This document shows, piece after piece, positions 34,130 through 44,605 of a DNA stretch of 64,000 bases. Every line of letters starts with the position of its first letter. Position 1 is the first letter of the stretch. Origin of the DNA: an uncultured Mycoplasma sp. (GTDB taxonomy: Bacteria; Bacillota_I; Bacilli_A; Mycoplasmatales; Mycoplasmoidaceae). The translations under genes were made by a program, and so were the position numbers. The stretch is from assembly GCA_947648205.1 (NCBI GenBank), contig CANSNC010000001.1:124001-188000 (forward strand), given 5' to 3'. Under the pieces are notes generated by a model that was given only the letters and a program-made list of their open reading frames with translations, searched no databases and had not been told where the DNA came from.

Positions 34130-35686
34130 ATGAATAATAATACAGGTAATATAAAAAAAAATAATAAGAAATTAATTTATGATATACTATCAAAAATATT
34201 TCTAGGAATGTTTATGGGAATAAGTGATGGTATTCCAGGATATTCAGGTGGAACAACTCTATCACTTTTTAATTTCTATGATGTATTAATGAATAAAATT
34301 AAATTGCTTTTTAAAAAAAATAAATCATCAATTTGATTTTCAAACTTATTTTCTTTGCTTCCCTTTTTTATTACATGAATAATATTTCTAATTTTATTTT
34401 CTTTGTTTAGTTCTTTTATTTCAAAACAAGGAACTAATTATCAAATAGTACTATTTACTTTATTTTTTAGTTTCTCTCTTTTTTGTATTCCAATTTTTAT
34501 ATTAAAAAATATTTATTTTGATTGGAATAAAATAAAAAATAGTAATACAAAAAAGAAATTGTCTCTAACTGTAACAACTATAGCATTTTTTTTAATAATT
34601 GTTTCTATTGGAATATGTTTGTATTTTAATGGAGGAATTTCTTTAGAAAAAAAACATATTGGAAATAAAATAGAATTTAATCCATATGTATTATTGATAT
34701 TATTTACTTGTTTTTTATCTGGATTTTGTATGCTTATTCCTGGCATAAGTGGTAGTTTAATACTATTCTTGGCACAAACTTATGATGATGTTTATTGAGT
34801 TGCATTACAAAATCCTTTGGAAAATATAGGTTTATTGTTGTTAATTGTTTTATTTATTATATTAGGTGTAGTTACAAGTATATTCACAATTAATTTATTA
34901 ATAAAAAAATACTATCATTTTTTTAAATGCATTTCATTAGGTTTAGTTTGTGGTTCTCCAATAGCAATGATATTGAGTTTTTTAGGGAATAATTCATATT
35001 TAGTTTCTTTGCAATCAATGTTCATGCAATGAAATAATTCAATTATTTTTTTTATATTAGCAATTAGTTTATCAATTATTATTAATGCATTTTTATTATT
35101 TACATTTATTTTTAAAAATAAAAAAATAAAATTGAAATTTATGAATTTAGAATATTTAAAAAATTCAGCTCTTCTTGTTGTTGACTTGCAAAATGATTTC
35201 TATATTAATGGAAGTTTAGAGATTAAAAATAGTAATGAAATTGTTGATTATATAAGTGATGTAATTTATTTTTTTAAAATAAAAAATTTAAAAATAATTT
35301 TTTCTCAAGATTATCACCCTTCCAATCATTGCTCATTTTCATTGTGGCCCAAACATTGTGTTAAGGGAGAATATGGTAGTGAGTTTGTTGAAATAATCAA
35401 TAAACAAGATGCTGATATTATTATTAAAAAAGGTACAAGCATAGATGTTGATAATTATTCAGCGTTTTATGATGGTAATGATGAATCAAAACTTAATAAT
35501 TTCTTAAAAGAGAATGATATTGTAAATCTTTACATATTAGGATTAGCTGGCGACTATTGTGTTAAACAAACAGCGCTTGATGCATTGAAGTTTGGTTATA
35601 ATGTTGTTCTTTTATCTAATGGTATAAGATGTGTAAATAATAATTTCAAATTGTCATCTATTAGTGACAAAATTAGAGTAGTTTAG
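34130..35686 (+). CDS. DUF368 membrane protein fused to a nicotinamidase domain
   Basis: One uninterrupted 518-residue frame. Residues 1-335 form a DUF368-type polytopic membrane protein with its two paired hallmarks, GIPGYSGGTT near residue 34 and LIPGISGS near residue 203, and about eight hydrophobic helices. Residues 340-518 form an isochorismatase/nicotinamidase domain: Asp352 (VDLQND), metal ligands Asp394/His396/His400 (DYHPSNH), Lys near 434 and nucleophile Cys477 (AGDYCVK). No stop or Shine-Dalgarno separates them; an internal ATG at 35141 lacks a ribosome site. The membrane part could be a transporter and the enzyme would deamidate nicotinamide for NAD salvage. The main start also lacks a Shine-Dalgarno. 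Confidence 0.85.
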
Positions 35687-35696
35687 TAGGTAATTT

Positions 35697-36623
35697 ATGA
35701 ATGATTTTAAACATATATCAGTTCAAAAAGATAATGCAATTCAATTATTAAATATTAAACCAAATGGTATATATGTTGATTGTACATTTGGAAGAGGAGG
35801 CCATTCTATTGAAATATTAAAAAAATTAAATGGAAGTGGGAAATTGATATCTATTGATAAGGATATAGAAGCTTTTAACTATTATAAAAGTAATTTTGAA
35901 AAGTATGATAATCATTTATTTGTGCATGATACATTTTCGAATTTAGAGAAAATATTGGATAGTTTAAATATTAATTTTGTAGATGGTTTTCTTTTTGATT
36001 TTGGAGTCTCAAGTCCAATGTTTGATGATGGGTCTAGAGGATTTAGTTATAAATCAGAAGGTCCATTGGATATGAGAATGGATCAGAGACAAAAAATTGA
36101 TGCAAAATTTATTATTAATAACTATAGTGACAAAGAATTAGCAATGTTATTTAAAAAATATGGTGATATTAAAAATCCATATTATGTAGTAAAAGAAATC
36201 ATTAAATCGAGAAATGACAAACCAATATTAACGACAACTGATCTTGTTAATATTATAAGAAAATCAGTTAATATCAAAGAATTAAATAAAAAAAAGCATT
36301 TTGCAAGACAATATTTTCAAGCAATAAGAATAGAAGTAAATAATGAATTATATGAAATACAAAAGGCAATTATTGCAGCATTAAAAAAACTGAATTCTAA
36401 AGGAAGAATTGTTACTATCTCTTTTCATTCTCTTGAAGAAAAAGAAGTTAAGAAAGCATTTAAAAGTGTTTTAAATCATGAATATCCTAAAGAATTGCCT
36501 GTTAATAACATAAAAAATGAGTATAAAATTATTAACATTAAAGATAAATGAGCTACAGATGATGAGATACAAAAAAATCATAGAGCTAGAAGCTCTCTTT
36601 TAAAGATTATTGAAAGGAATTAA
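35697..36623 (+). CDS. rsmH: 16S rRNA (cytosine-1402-N4) methyltransferase
   Basis: It methylates C1402 in the ribosomal P site. The 308 residues include VDCTFGRGGHS near residue 28 for SAM binding, SIDKD, FDFGVSSPMFD, GFSYKSEGPLDMRMD and ISFHSLEEKEVKKAF, all diagnostic. It heads the division cluster rsmH-ftsA-ftsZ. The mraZ gene normally upstream in mollicutes is replaced here by the DUF368 fusion gene. Confidence 0.96.
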
Positions 36624-36624
36624 T

Positions 36625-37749
36625 ATGTTCAAAACTTATGCTGTTATTTCTTTTGGTAATTATGAAACTAAAATTCTTATTTCAAATTTTATAAATGGAA
36701 AAATATTTCCAGTCTATAAAAGTAGTTTTTTGACAAAAAATTGCTTTAGTAATTCAGTAATTGTTGATAAAGAATTGTTGATAAAAATATTAAGTGATCA
36801 AATTAAAAAAATTCCAATTAGTTTAGATAAAACAATATTGATATTTAATTTACCAATTAAAAAACTGAATATTAAAGATAATGTATCTAATGAAATAATT
36901 TTTAAAAATACACTTACACATAAAAAATGGGATGAAATTTTAAAAAATACAATGGTTAATAAGTCATCTAAAAAATTACTAGAATTATATTCAAAGTGTT
37001 TTTTGGTGAGAATAAATTCCAATAATTACTGACCAATACCATTTAATAAATATGTGGAAAAAATATCTTATACATCTAGGCATTATCTAGTTGATAGAGA
37101 TAATATGGAAGAATATTTTAAAATTGCAAATGAACTAAAATTAAATGTAAAATTATTTAGTTGTGATAGTTTGGTTATCAGTCACTTATTTGGTAATTTT
37201 GAAAGAAAAAGAAAACTGTTGTTAAACATTGGTCATTCTGAAACTTCTTTTGAGTTGTATGATAATATGATTTTAACTTATCAAATGACTTGCCCATTTG
37301 GAATAAAAAATTTAACATCAACTATTTGTGAATCAGCAAACATAGATGAAATTACTTCTATTGAATTGTTGAAAATATATAGAAATCTTTCTCCAATTGA
37401 TAATGATTTACCTCTTGTAAATCATTTTAAAGAAAAATTTTTAGATTATTCTCAAACAAAAATTAATGATATTAGTGCATTAATCACAAGCTGAATAATA
37501 AAATTAGTAAACCACATTAACAGTCATATCAAATTCTTTTTGGAAAAGAAAATTGAGATTGATGAGATATATATTTATTCTTCAACTAACATATTTAATA
37601 GTTGAATAGAGTTTATTAAGAAAAGATTAGTTAAATTTTCTGATGTAATATGTTTAGAATCAAAATATATTGGTGTAAGTGAATCCAAATTTCTTTCATT
37701 AATTGCAACAATGTTGCATTTTGATAAGGAATATAAAGAATATAAATAA
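36625..37749 (+). CDS. ftsA: Divergent FtsA-like cell division protein
   Basis: A 374-residue protein between rsmH and ftsZ, the standard ftsA position. It has an actin-fold beginning AVISFGNYETKILISN (phosphate 1 region), a second phosphate-like loop LLLNIGHSETSFELYDN, and IYIYSSTNIFNSW where the adenosine motif is expected. Sequence conservation is weak, as in other mycoplasma FtsA proteins. No C-terminal amphipathic membrane helix is obvious. It starts 1 bp after the rsmH stop. The assignment rests strongly on context. Confidence 0.72.
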
Positions 37750-37797
37750 ATATGAATAAAATATATTAAGATATATAAATGTATAATTGTGAATATG

Positions 37798-37828
37798 TTG
37801 AAAAATTATGGCTAAATTCTAATATAAT
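37798..37828 (+). promoter_or_regulatory. Possible ftsZ promoter (TTGAAA-19-TATAAT)
   Basis: TTGAAA at 37798 and TATAAT at 37823 have a slightly long 19-bp spacer. The -10 box is 18 bp before the ftsZ ATG, leaving room for the TTTAGGGAG Shine-Dalgarno. Confidence 0.45.
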
Positions 37829-37846
37829 TTTTTAGGGAGTTAAATT

Positions 37847-39694
37847 ATGAACAAAAGTAACATTGACAAAATTTTGAATTCAATAGATGAAACACCTAGA
37901 GTTAAAACAAATGCAAATTTTCAAAAACCAAGCATAGATGAATATTCTAGTAAAACATACAATAATTCAAATGCAGCAAACTATAGACCAATGCCTCAAG
38001 TTGAAGCAGAGTTTAAAAATAATTCTAATAGGATGCCTCAAGCAAAATATCAAAGAAACGAAGAAAATATGAGAAATGACAATAATACAAATTATAGACA
38101 AGCACAAACGCAAGTTAAACAAAAACAAGTTTCATTAGCAGATGATGATAGAATTTTTGCTAATGGTCAAAATGCTGAAGAATTAGAAAAAACTATTGAA
38201 AAACACTTTGGTAGTGGTTTTGATAGTAGTATTGATGAACCTACAAATAATGGTATAAAAATAAAGAAAAATGTAAACTCTATTCTTGCAGAAATTAATA
38301 AAAGAACATTTATTCAAACAATGTCTAAGGATAAAACACAATTTTCTAAGACATTCAACATTAAAGTAGTTGGTATAGGTGGTGCAGGTAACAATATTGT
38401 TAAGTATATGAAAACATCACAAGAATGACCTGATTTTGTTCAAATTATTGCTTTAAATACTGATTATGTGGCTTTAAGTGCAATGGGAGATTTAGCTGAT
38501 ATTTTTATTTTAGGAGCTAAAGAACTTGATGGTAATGGTTCAGGTGGAGACCCTAATGTGGGTAAAATGGCAGCTGAAGCAGATGCAGAAATAATTAAAG
38601 ATATGTTAAAAGGAACAGATATTTTGATTTTAACTGCAGGACTTGGTAAAGGTACTGGTACTGGTGCTACTCCAATTATTGCAAAAATTGCTCAAGAACT
38701 TGGAATTTTAACAATTGGTTTATTTAATCTTCCTTCAATTGGTGCAGAGGGTAATAGAACATATTCAAATGCATTAAGTGGTTTACAAAAGTTATCTTAT
38801 TTATGTAATGGTTTAACAACAGTAAATAATGATAAAATTATTTCTTTAGATAGAGAAAGAACATCTATTAAAAAAGCATTTGAAGGTGCTAATCAATATA
38901 TAAAAACAATTGTAGAAGAAATTATTAACATTATTACTAAACCAAGTGATATTAATATTGACTTTGCAGATGTTAGAAACTTTTTTGAAGATAAAAATGG
39001 TTTTTTGTTCATGAGAATAGATTTGACAGACTATACAAAGGATGCAATAAAAGAATCTTTGGAACATGCTATTAAAATGGGATTAAGTGATGTTAATATT
39101 AATGAATCACAAAAAGCACTTATTAATTTTAGATTAAATGAAAATGTTCCAAGTATTATTTTAGAAAATACAAGAAGTGCATTAAAAGAATTAGTTTCAG
39201 TTAATAATATTAACATTGTTCATGGTATTTCATATAATGATGTTTATGAAAATGCTCAAATTAATGTTTTATTAACAGGTTCATTTGAATTGGGTGCAAT
39301 TGATGATGAAGAAGAAATTTCTACATCACAACCAGCAATTGGAACTTCTTCAATTGATTTAAATGCTTTGAGTGAAGAGGAAGAAGAAGATGTTTTTCCT
39401 ACACCAAAAACTAATCCTACTCAAAATTCTGACACTTCATCATTGTCTCCTATTAAATCAACATCTAATGATTTTTATGATTACTACAATAGACCAAAAA
39501 CTTCATCTTACTCATTTGAAGATGATGACGATGAAACTTTAGATAATCAAAGATATGGTAATGGAAATCCAGTAATTAATAGAACTGTTCCTACAACTAA
39601 TTTAAGTAGAGAATATGATGATAAGCCTAAAAAGAAACTTCCATGATGAAAAAGACTTTTTGGTAGAAAAAATAGTAGAAGAGAAGAATATTAA
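37847..39694 (+). CDS. ftsZ: Cell division GTPase FtsZ with long N-terminal extension
   Basis: A tubulin homologue forming the division ring, 615 residues against a usual 350-420. The GTPase domain starts only near residue 169, with GIGGAGNN at about 177 and the tubulin signature GKGTGTG at 266-272, followed by a T7-like region and the C-terminal domain. The first 168 residues are polar and Asn/Gln/Lys-rich with no recognised domain. After the core comes an acidic Ser/Thr/Glu linker and a basic tip, KKKLPWWKRLFGRK, with two TGA Trp. That tip resembles a membrane-binding amphipathic helix more than the usual FtsA-binding peptide. Confidence 0.95.
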
Positions 39695-39704
39695 GAGTTT
39701 GTTT

Positions 39705-39735
39705 AATCTCATATAGAAATATATGAGATTTTTAT
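39705..39735 (+). terminator. Rho-independent terminator after ftsZ
   Basis: AATCTCATATA pairs perfectly with TATATGAGATT across a GAAA loop, followed by T-rich sequence. Confidence 0.85.
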
Positions 39736-39766
39736 TATTTTGTAACTATAAATTATATCTTAAATG

Positions 39767-39772
39767 TATAAT
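39767..39772 (+). promoter_or_regulatory. -10 box (TATAAT) of the rpsF-ssb-rpsR operon
   Basis: TATAAT lies 67 bp before the rpsF start, placing the transcription start near 39779, just before a structured leader. No good -35 hexamer is seen. Confidence 0.5.
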
Positions 39773-39778
39773 ATATAT

Positions 39779-39830
39779 GCATTCAATAAAAAATGCACTC
39801 TTTGCCGAGTTTAGGCTATATCCATAAAGA
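39779..39830 (+). promoter_or_regulatory. Candidate S6:S18-binding leader of the rpsF operon
   Basis: The leader forms GCATT/AATGC followed by an ACTC...GAGT stem enclosing TTTGCC, so that CCG sits at the bulge/loop edge. Leaders in front of rpsF-(ssb)-rpsR operons in many bacteria carry a conserved CCG-containing stem that mimics the 16S rRNA site of the S6:S18 dimer and gives autogenous repression. Placement and the CCG match; the detailed fold was judged by eye. Confidence 0.5.
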
Positions 39831-39839
39831 GGAGATAAA

Positions 39840-40277
39840 ATGGCTAAATATGAGATTATGGTTATTGTAAATGGTTCTATTAAAGAATCAGAATCTAACC
39901 AAGTGATTACTGAAATTAAAAATTTATTGAAAAATGCAAAAGAACTTAAAGTTACTAATATGGGCTTAAGAGATTTAGCATATCCTATTAACAAAGTTAA
40001 AAAAGGTTTTTATTTTGTTTTTAATTTTGTTTGTGACGACCCATCAATAATTGCAGAATTTAGAAGAGTAACTCTTTTAAACAAGCATGTTCTTCGTCAC
40101 TTAATTATTAATCTTGAAAAAGATTATGCATATAAATCAACTATTAACCCTAAAAAGATTGCAAGATCAAAATTTAGAGCTGATAGATATAAAAGAATTA
40201 AAGAGTCAATTTTGGCTGAACAAGAAAAAGCTAAAGTTGAAAGAGACACAAGTAGTGTAAAATTAACAGACATTTAA
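39840..40277 (+). CDS. rpsF: 30S ribosomal protein S6
   Basis: A 145-residue S6 that binds the 16S central domain together with S18. KYEIMVIV at the N-terminus, [17 protein letters not shown] and [10 protein letters not shown] are diagnostic. The last 45 residues are a basic/charged extension. ATG follows AGAGGAG. It is the first gene of rpsF-ssb-rpsR. Confidence 0.95.
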   Translation: MAKYEIMVIVNGSIKESESNQVITEIKNLLKNAKELKVTNMGLRDLAYPINKVKKGFYFVFNFVCDDPSIIAEFRRVTLLNKHVLRHLIINLEKDYAYKSTINPKKIARSKFRADRYKRIKESILAEQEKAKVERDTSSVKLTDI

Positions 40278-40315
40278 TAAATATTATTTTGAAGAAAAAA
40301 AGGATACAAATTATT

Positions 40316-40825
40316 ATGAACAAAGTATTTTTAGCAGGGCGTCTAGCAAGTGACCCACAACAATTTGTTACACAAAATGGAATAACTCAATCAAGAATTA
40401 GTATTGCATGTGCTGATAACTGAAATAAAAATGAAGCATATTTTTTCCCTTGTGTTGCATGACAATCAACTGCAAATTTTATAAATACTTATCTTAAAAA
40501 AGGTGATGCAGTTGTTGTTGATGGAAAATTAATTAGAAGAAGTTATATTTCAAAAGAAGGTAAAAAAGTATATATCATTGAAGTTGTTATTGAGACAATA
40601 AAGCCTTTTGGGTCAAGAAGAAATGTTGATTCAAATGATTTTGTTCCTTCTTCAAAAAATGTTGTTGACAAAACTAATAATGATTCTAGTGATAAAGAAA
40701 TTCAAGATTTATTACAAGAATTTGAAAACAATAATTTTGAAAATGGTGATTTTTTAGAAAATTCATCAAATAATCAAGAATCAGATGAAATTATTGATTT
40801 AGATTGAATGAATGACATTAATTAG
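40316..40825 (+). CDS. ssb: Single-stranded DNA-binding protein
   Basis: A 169-residue OB-fold protein. It starts MNKVFLAGRLASDPQ, continues with FFPCVAWQSTANF (two TGA Trp) and GDAVVVDGKLIRRSY, then has an Asn/Ser/Asp-rich linker and an acidic tip DEIIDLDWMNDIN. The tip replaces the usual DDDLPF partner-binding peptide but keeps its acidity. It lies between rpsF and rpsR as in most Firmicutes. Confidence 0.93.
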
Positions 40826-40839
40826 AAAGGAAAGAAAAG

Positions 40840-41469
40840 ATGGCTACTACAAAAAAAACTAGTATAAAGGCTACATCTGGTTTAGGTTCTGATAAAAAAG
40901 AATCTAAAACTACTAAAAAGTCTACTACTACAAAAAAAACTGCTGTTAAAAAAGAAGCAAAACCAGTAGTTAAAAAAGAGACAAAGAAAACTACTACTAA
41001 AAAAGAAACAACAAAGAAAGTTGTTGCAGTTAAAGCAAAAAAAGAAGAACCAGTTAAAAAAGAAGCAACAAAAAAAGTTTCTACAATTAAAAAAGAAGAA
41101 AAAGTTGAAAGCAAAAAAGTAGCAAAAACTTCTACTACAAAAGCAGATACAAAAGAAAAAAACGAAACTGTTAAACCAGCTAAGGTATTTAAAACTGGTT
41201 CATCTTCAAATGCTCCTTTAAAACATGAAAATAAGCATTATTCTTCTAATAGACACTTTAAGAAAAGAATTAAATTTTGTAAATTGTGTGCAAAAGGGAT
41301 TGAACATGTTGATTATAAAGATGTTGAATTATTATCAAAGCACTTAAGTTATAATTTGAAGATTTTGTCAAAGAAATCTACAAATACTTGTACATCTCAT
41401 CAAAGAAGAATATCAAATGCAATTAAAAGAGCAAGACTTGTTGCTTTGATTCCATATATAAAAGATTAA
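40840..41469 (+). CDS. rpsR: 30S ribosomal protein S18 with long Lys-rich N-terminal extension
   Basis: The conserved S18 domain (about 80 residues, from near residue 130) shows KKRIKFCKLC with a CxxC pair at about 147/150, DYKDVELLSKHL and CTSHQRRISNAIKRARLVALIPY. S18 is normally 75-105 residues; this protein has 209. The first 125 residues are a low-complexity repeat of Lys, Thr, Ala, Glu and Val resembling a histone tail. It is the last gene of the rpsF operon, and ATG follows AAAGGAAAG. Confidence 0.93.
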   Translation: MATTKKTSIKATSGLGSDKKESKTTKKSTTTKKTAVKKEAKPVVKKETKKTTTKKETTKKVVAVKAKKEEPVKKEATKKVSTIKKEEKVESKKVAKTSTTKADTKEKNETVKPAKVFKTGSSSNAPLKHENKHYSSNRHFKKRIKFCKLCAKGIEHVDYKDVELLSKHLSYNLKILSKKSTNTCTSHQRRISNAIKRARLVALIPYIKD

Positions 41470-41471
41470 TT

Positions 41472-41502
41472 AATAACACCTAATTTAGGTGTTATTTTTT
41501 TT
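41472..41502 (+). terminator. Rho-independent terminator after rpsR
   Basis: AATAACACCTAA pairs with TTAGGTGTTATT, followed by eight T. Confidence 0.88.
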
Positions 41503-41521
41503 AAATTTCTTTAATATTTTA

Positions 41522-41527
41522 TATAAT
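41522..41527 (+). promoter_or_regulatory. -10 box (TATAAT) for the DUF2188-like gene
   Basis: TATAAT is 27 bp before the start ATG, after the rpsR terminator. Confidence 0.45.
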
Positions 41528-41553
41528 AAATATATTGCTTAAGGAGTTTTACT

Positions 41554-41793
41554 ATGGTTGATAAAAAAGATGTAAAAGGTAGAAACATATATTATATTTC
41601 TGCAAGAAAAGAAGATGGTAAGAAAATTGGATGAGAAGTAAAAATGGAAAATTGTGAAAAAGTTTCAGCAGTTTGTGAAACTAAAGATGAAGCAATTAAA
41701 AGAGCTAAAGAACTTGCTGGAAAAAAATCCTCTACAATTATTATAAGAAAAGTTGACGGCACTATTCAAGATACTATAAAATTTGGTGATTAG
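41554..41793 (+). CDS. Small DUF2188-like protein
   Basis: A 79-residue protein with one TGA Trp. The pattern W-E-V-K ... KDEAIKRAKELAGKKSSTIIIRK-x-DGTIQ matches the DUF2188 type: beta strands followed by a helix and a strand ending in DG(T/R)IQ. Function is unknown. ATG at 41554 follows AAGGAG. It is flanked by a promoter and a terminator, so it is a single-gene unit. Confidence 0.7.
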
Positions 41794-41821
41794 TTAAAAA
41801 TAATTTTAATTTATAAAACTG

Positions 41822-41850
41822 AACTAATATCTTAAGATATTAGTTTTATT
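41822..41850 (+). terminator. Rho-independent terminator after the DUF2188-like gene
   Basis: AACTAATATCT pairs with AGATATTAGTT, followed by TTATTTT. Confidence 0.75.
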
Positions 41851-41855
41851 TTATA

Positions 41856-41861
41856 TATAAT
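41856..41861 (+). promoter_or_regulatory. -10 box (TATAAT) for the replicative helicase gene
   Basis: TATAAT lies 37 bp before the helicase ATG, beyond the preceding terminator. Confidence 0.4.
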
Positions 41862-41898
41862 TATTAAAGTGATTTTTATTTAAAAAAGAGAGGGCATT

Positions 41899-43320
41899 AT
41901 GAATAATACAAGTAAAAATGATTCTAAAGAAGAAATTAATGAAGAATCAGTATTTGAAATTGAAAGAATTGTCCTTTCTCACATTTTAAATAAAGGGAAA
42001 TTTATTGAAGATATATTTTTGCAATTGCAGCCATCAGATTTTGGTTCATATGAAAATAGAAATATTTTTATAAATCTTTTAAATTTTAAAATTGAAGGAA
42101 AAGATTTTGACCTTTTAAGTCTAATAAATTATTATGATGATAATAGTGAAATGCAATTTAATAATTATCGCGAATATATTATTCAAACTAATATAAAATT
42201 TACTCATCAACAAAATATTATTCAATTTATAGATATCATTAAAAATGCATCTATTAAAAGAAAATTTGTTGATTTTGCTCAAACTTTAAATTCTACAAGT
42301 ATTGACATAATCTCAAGTAGAGAAAAATTATGATCTTTAGAACAAGAATTTTTAAATATAACTAATAATAAAAAATCAAAAGAAATTGAAAGTATTGGAA
42401 AAATAGTACAAGAATTTAGTAAAAAATTAGAGCAAATATCTAATCAAACTGAATTGTTGACTGGAACAACATCAGGTTATGCCTCAATTGATAAAATTAC
42501 AAATGGATTTCAAGGTGGTGATTTAATTATTTTAGCTGCTCGTCCTGGAGTTGGGAAAACTGCATTAGCAATTAATTTTTTAGTTAATGCAACAAAGGAT
42601 ATTTTAGAAAACAGAAGTAATCAAGAAAATGATAAAGATAAAATTGCATTAATGTTTTCAATGGAAATGGGTAATTTGCAAGTTTGTCAAAGAATTGTTT
42701 CTATTGAATCTGGTGTGGAAATAAGTGCAACCAAAACAGGACAGTTAGATTCTTTACAAACAAGTTTAATTACTGATGCAATATCAAATTTATATAATCT
42801 TCCTCTATACATTGATGATTCAAGTGATTTATCTATTATTGATATACAGTCAAAAATAAAACAAATGTCAAATGATAAAGAAATTAAACTTCTAGTTATT
42901 GATTATCTTCAATTATTAAAGGGAGCAAAAACTAATATAAATATGAATAGACAACAAGAAGTTGCAAGTATTTCTCGATCATTAAAATCTTTAGCAAGAC
43001 AATATAATATACCAGTTATTGCAATAGCTCAATTATCAAGAAAAATAGAAGAAAGAAAAGCAGAAGGAAGAAAACCTATGCTATCAGATTTGCGTGAATC
43101 AGGAGCTATTGAACAAGATGCTGATTTAGTTTGCTTTATAAATTATAAGGATATGATTAATAATGAAAATAATTCTTCTAAGCAAGATTTAAATAATGTT
43201 GTAGTAGAATTTATTATTGCAAAAAATAGAAATGGAGCAATTGGAAGTGTTGATTTAGTGTTTAATAAATCGATAAGTAAATATATAGATGTTTCATTTA
43301 CAAATTTTAAAAATAATTAG
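41899..43320 (+). CDS. dnaB: Replicative DNA helicase (DnaB family, Bacillus DnaC)
   Basis: A hexameric 5'-3' helicase of 473 residues. The N-terminal DnaG-interaction domain (ERIVLSHILNKGKFIEDIF, PSDFGSYENRNIF) is followed by a RecA-like core: LIILAARPGVGKTALAIN (Walker A), MFSMEM, LLVIDYLQLL (Walker B), IAIAQLSRKIEER and the end RNGAIGSVDLVFN. It would be loaded by DnaI and the DnaB/DnaD-like protein encoded in the 20.9-23.1 kb operon. ATG follows AGAGGG. Confidence 0.96.
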
Positions 43321-43330
43321 GAGATATAGT

Positions 43331-44602
43331 ATGTCTAAAAAATTTGTTTTATTTTCTTCATGTGGAATTTTACTTGCAGTTCCAATTTTTGTATTAACAT
43401 CTTGTGGACAATTAAGTCAATATGTTCCTGCTGTCAAAATGAATATTGGTACTGAAAAATATTATGTTGGTTATGGATCTAATAATGTTATTTATAATGC
43501 AGACACAAAAGAACAATTAGATTCAAAAGCAACTAAAACAAAGGATTTAGTTAAATTTTATTTAACTGGTATTTTACCTTTTTTAACAATTGCTGATCGT
43601 TTAATAAATTTATCACATTTTAGTGAAGATAAATCAAATCAAAATTTAATATATGATAAAAATTTAGTTTTTGATACATCTGACACACTTACAAATAATG
43701 CTCCTAATCTATTGTTTAAAGAATTTATGTATGCTTCTTCTAATACATTAAATCAAGGTAGAAATGATCAAATAAAATTATACTTATCAGAAATTGGCAT
43801 AGATGGTTTATCAAATGGTTATTTACCTTATAATGATTCTGGTACAAATAGTAAGATATTTGTTGAAAAATTATCCACTCCAATTACACTAAAAGAAGAT
43901 CAAAAAATTTATATTTATGATCAGACAAATGGATATAAATTAGCTGAAAATCAAAATGGAGTATATTTTACAAATAAAGGATATTTAATTGGTGATGCTC
44001 CTACAATGAATTTACAGTTAACATATAGATATTATTATCCTGAAGATCAAAATAAATTTAAGGATTATATTACAAGCATTGATCCTATTAAAAATTATGT
44101 TAATAAATATAATGCATGAAATAAAGAAATAGAACCTTCAAAAACTGAGTTTAGTTTAAAAGTAAATGTTCAAATTACACTAAGACCAAAGTTTGAATTT
44201 TCTTCATATGTTATTAAATCTAAAGACCAAAAACCTACTGATGATGAAATAAAAAAATTGGTAGATTTAACTGAAATTACAAATAATGGAACAGCACATT
44301 ATGAAACAACATTAGATTTTAATAAGGATGGTGCTTCTGATAAATTTTCTAATTGACTTTATGAAGCAAAATTTTTGCCTGTATCTACTTTATCAATTTC
44401 AAAAGAAACTACACCTTTATTGTTTGCATTAAATGAAAATAAAGATAAAAATGGAATGAATGATTTTAGTAATTCAAATTTACTTAATACAGCTATGGGG
44501 AAAATAACTTCTACACCATCAATCAATACAGTTGAAGACTATTCAAAATTTATTAATAACATTAAGGAATTTAAAAGTTTTTTAACGACAGTTAAGGCTT
44601 AA
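43331..44602 (+). CDS. Putative lipoprotein, family not recognised
   Basis: A 423-residue exported protein. It has Lys3-Lys4, a hydrophobic stretch of about 16 residues and the lipobox LTSC with modified Cys25, so it should be cleaved by the LspA encoded later in the window and anchored outside the membrane. The mature part is polar, beta-rich in appearance and has no recognised domain. Two TGA Trp are present. It starts 10 bp after the helicase gene. Confidence 0.8.
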
Positions 44603-44605
44603 ACT

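Noticed and set aside
40818-41114. 98-aa hydrophobic open frame antisense to rpsR
   Set aside because: It is the mirror of the Lys/Thr-rich low-complexity repeat in rpsR (AAA/ACT codons read backwards as TTT/AGT). It has no ribosome site or promoter.
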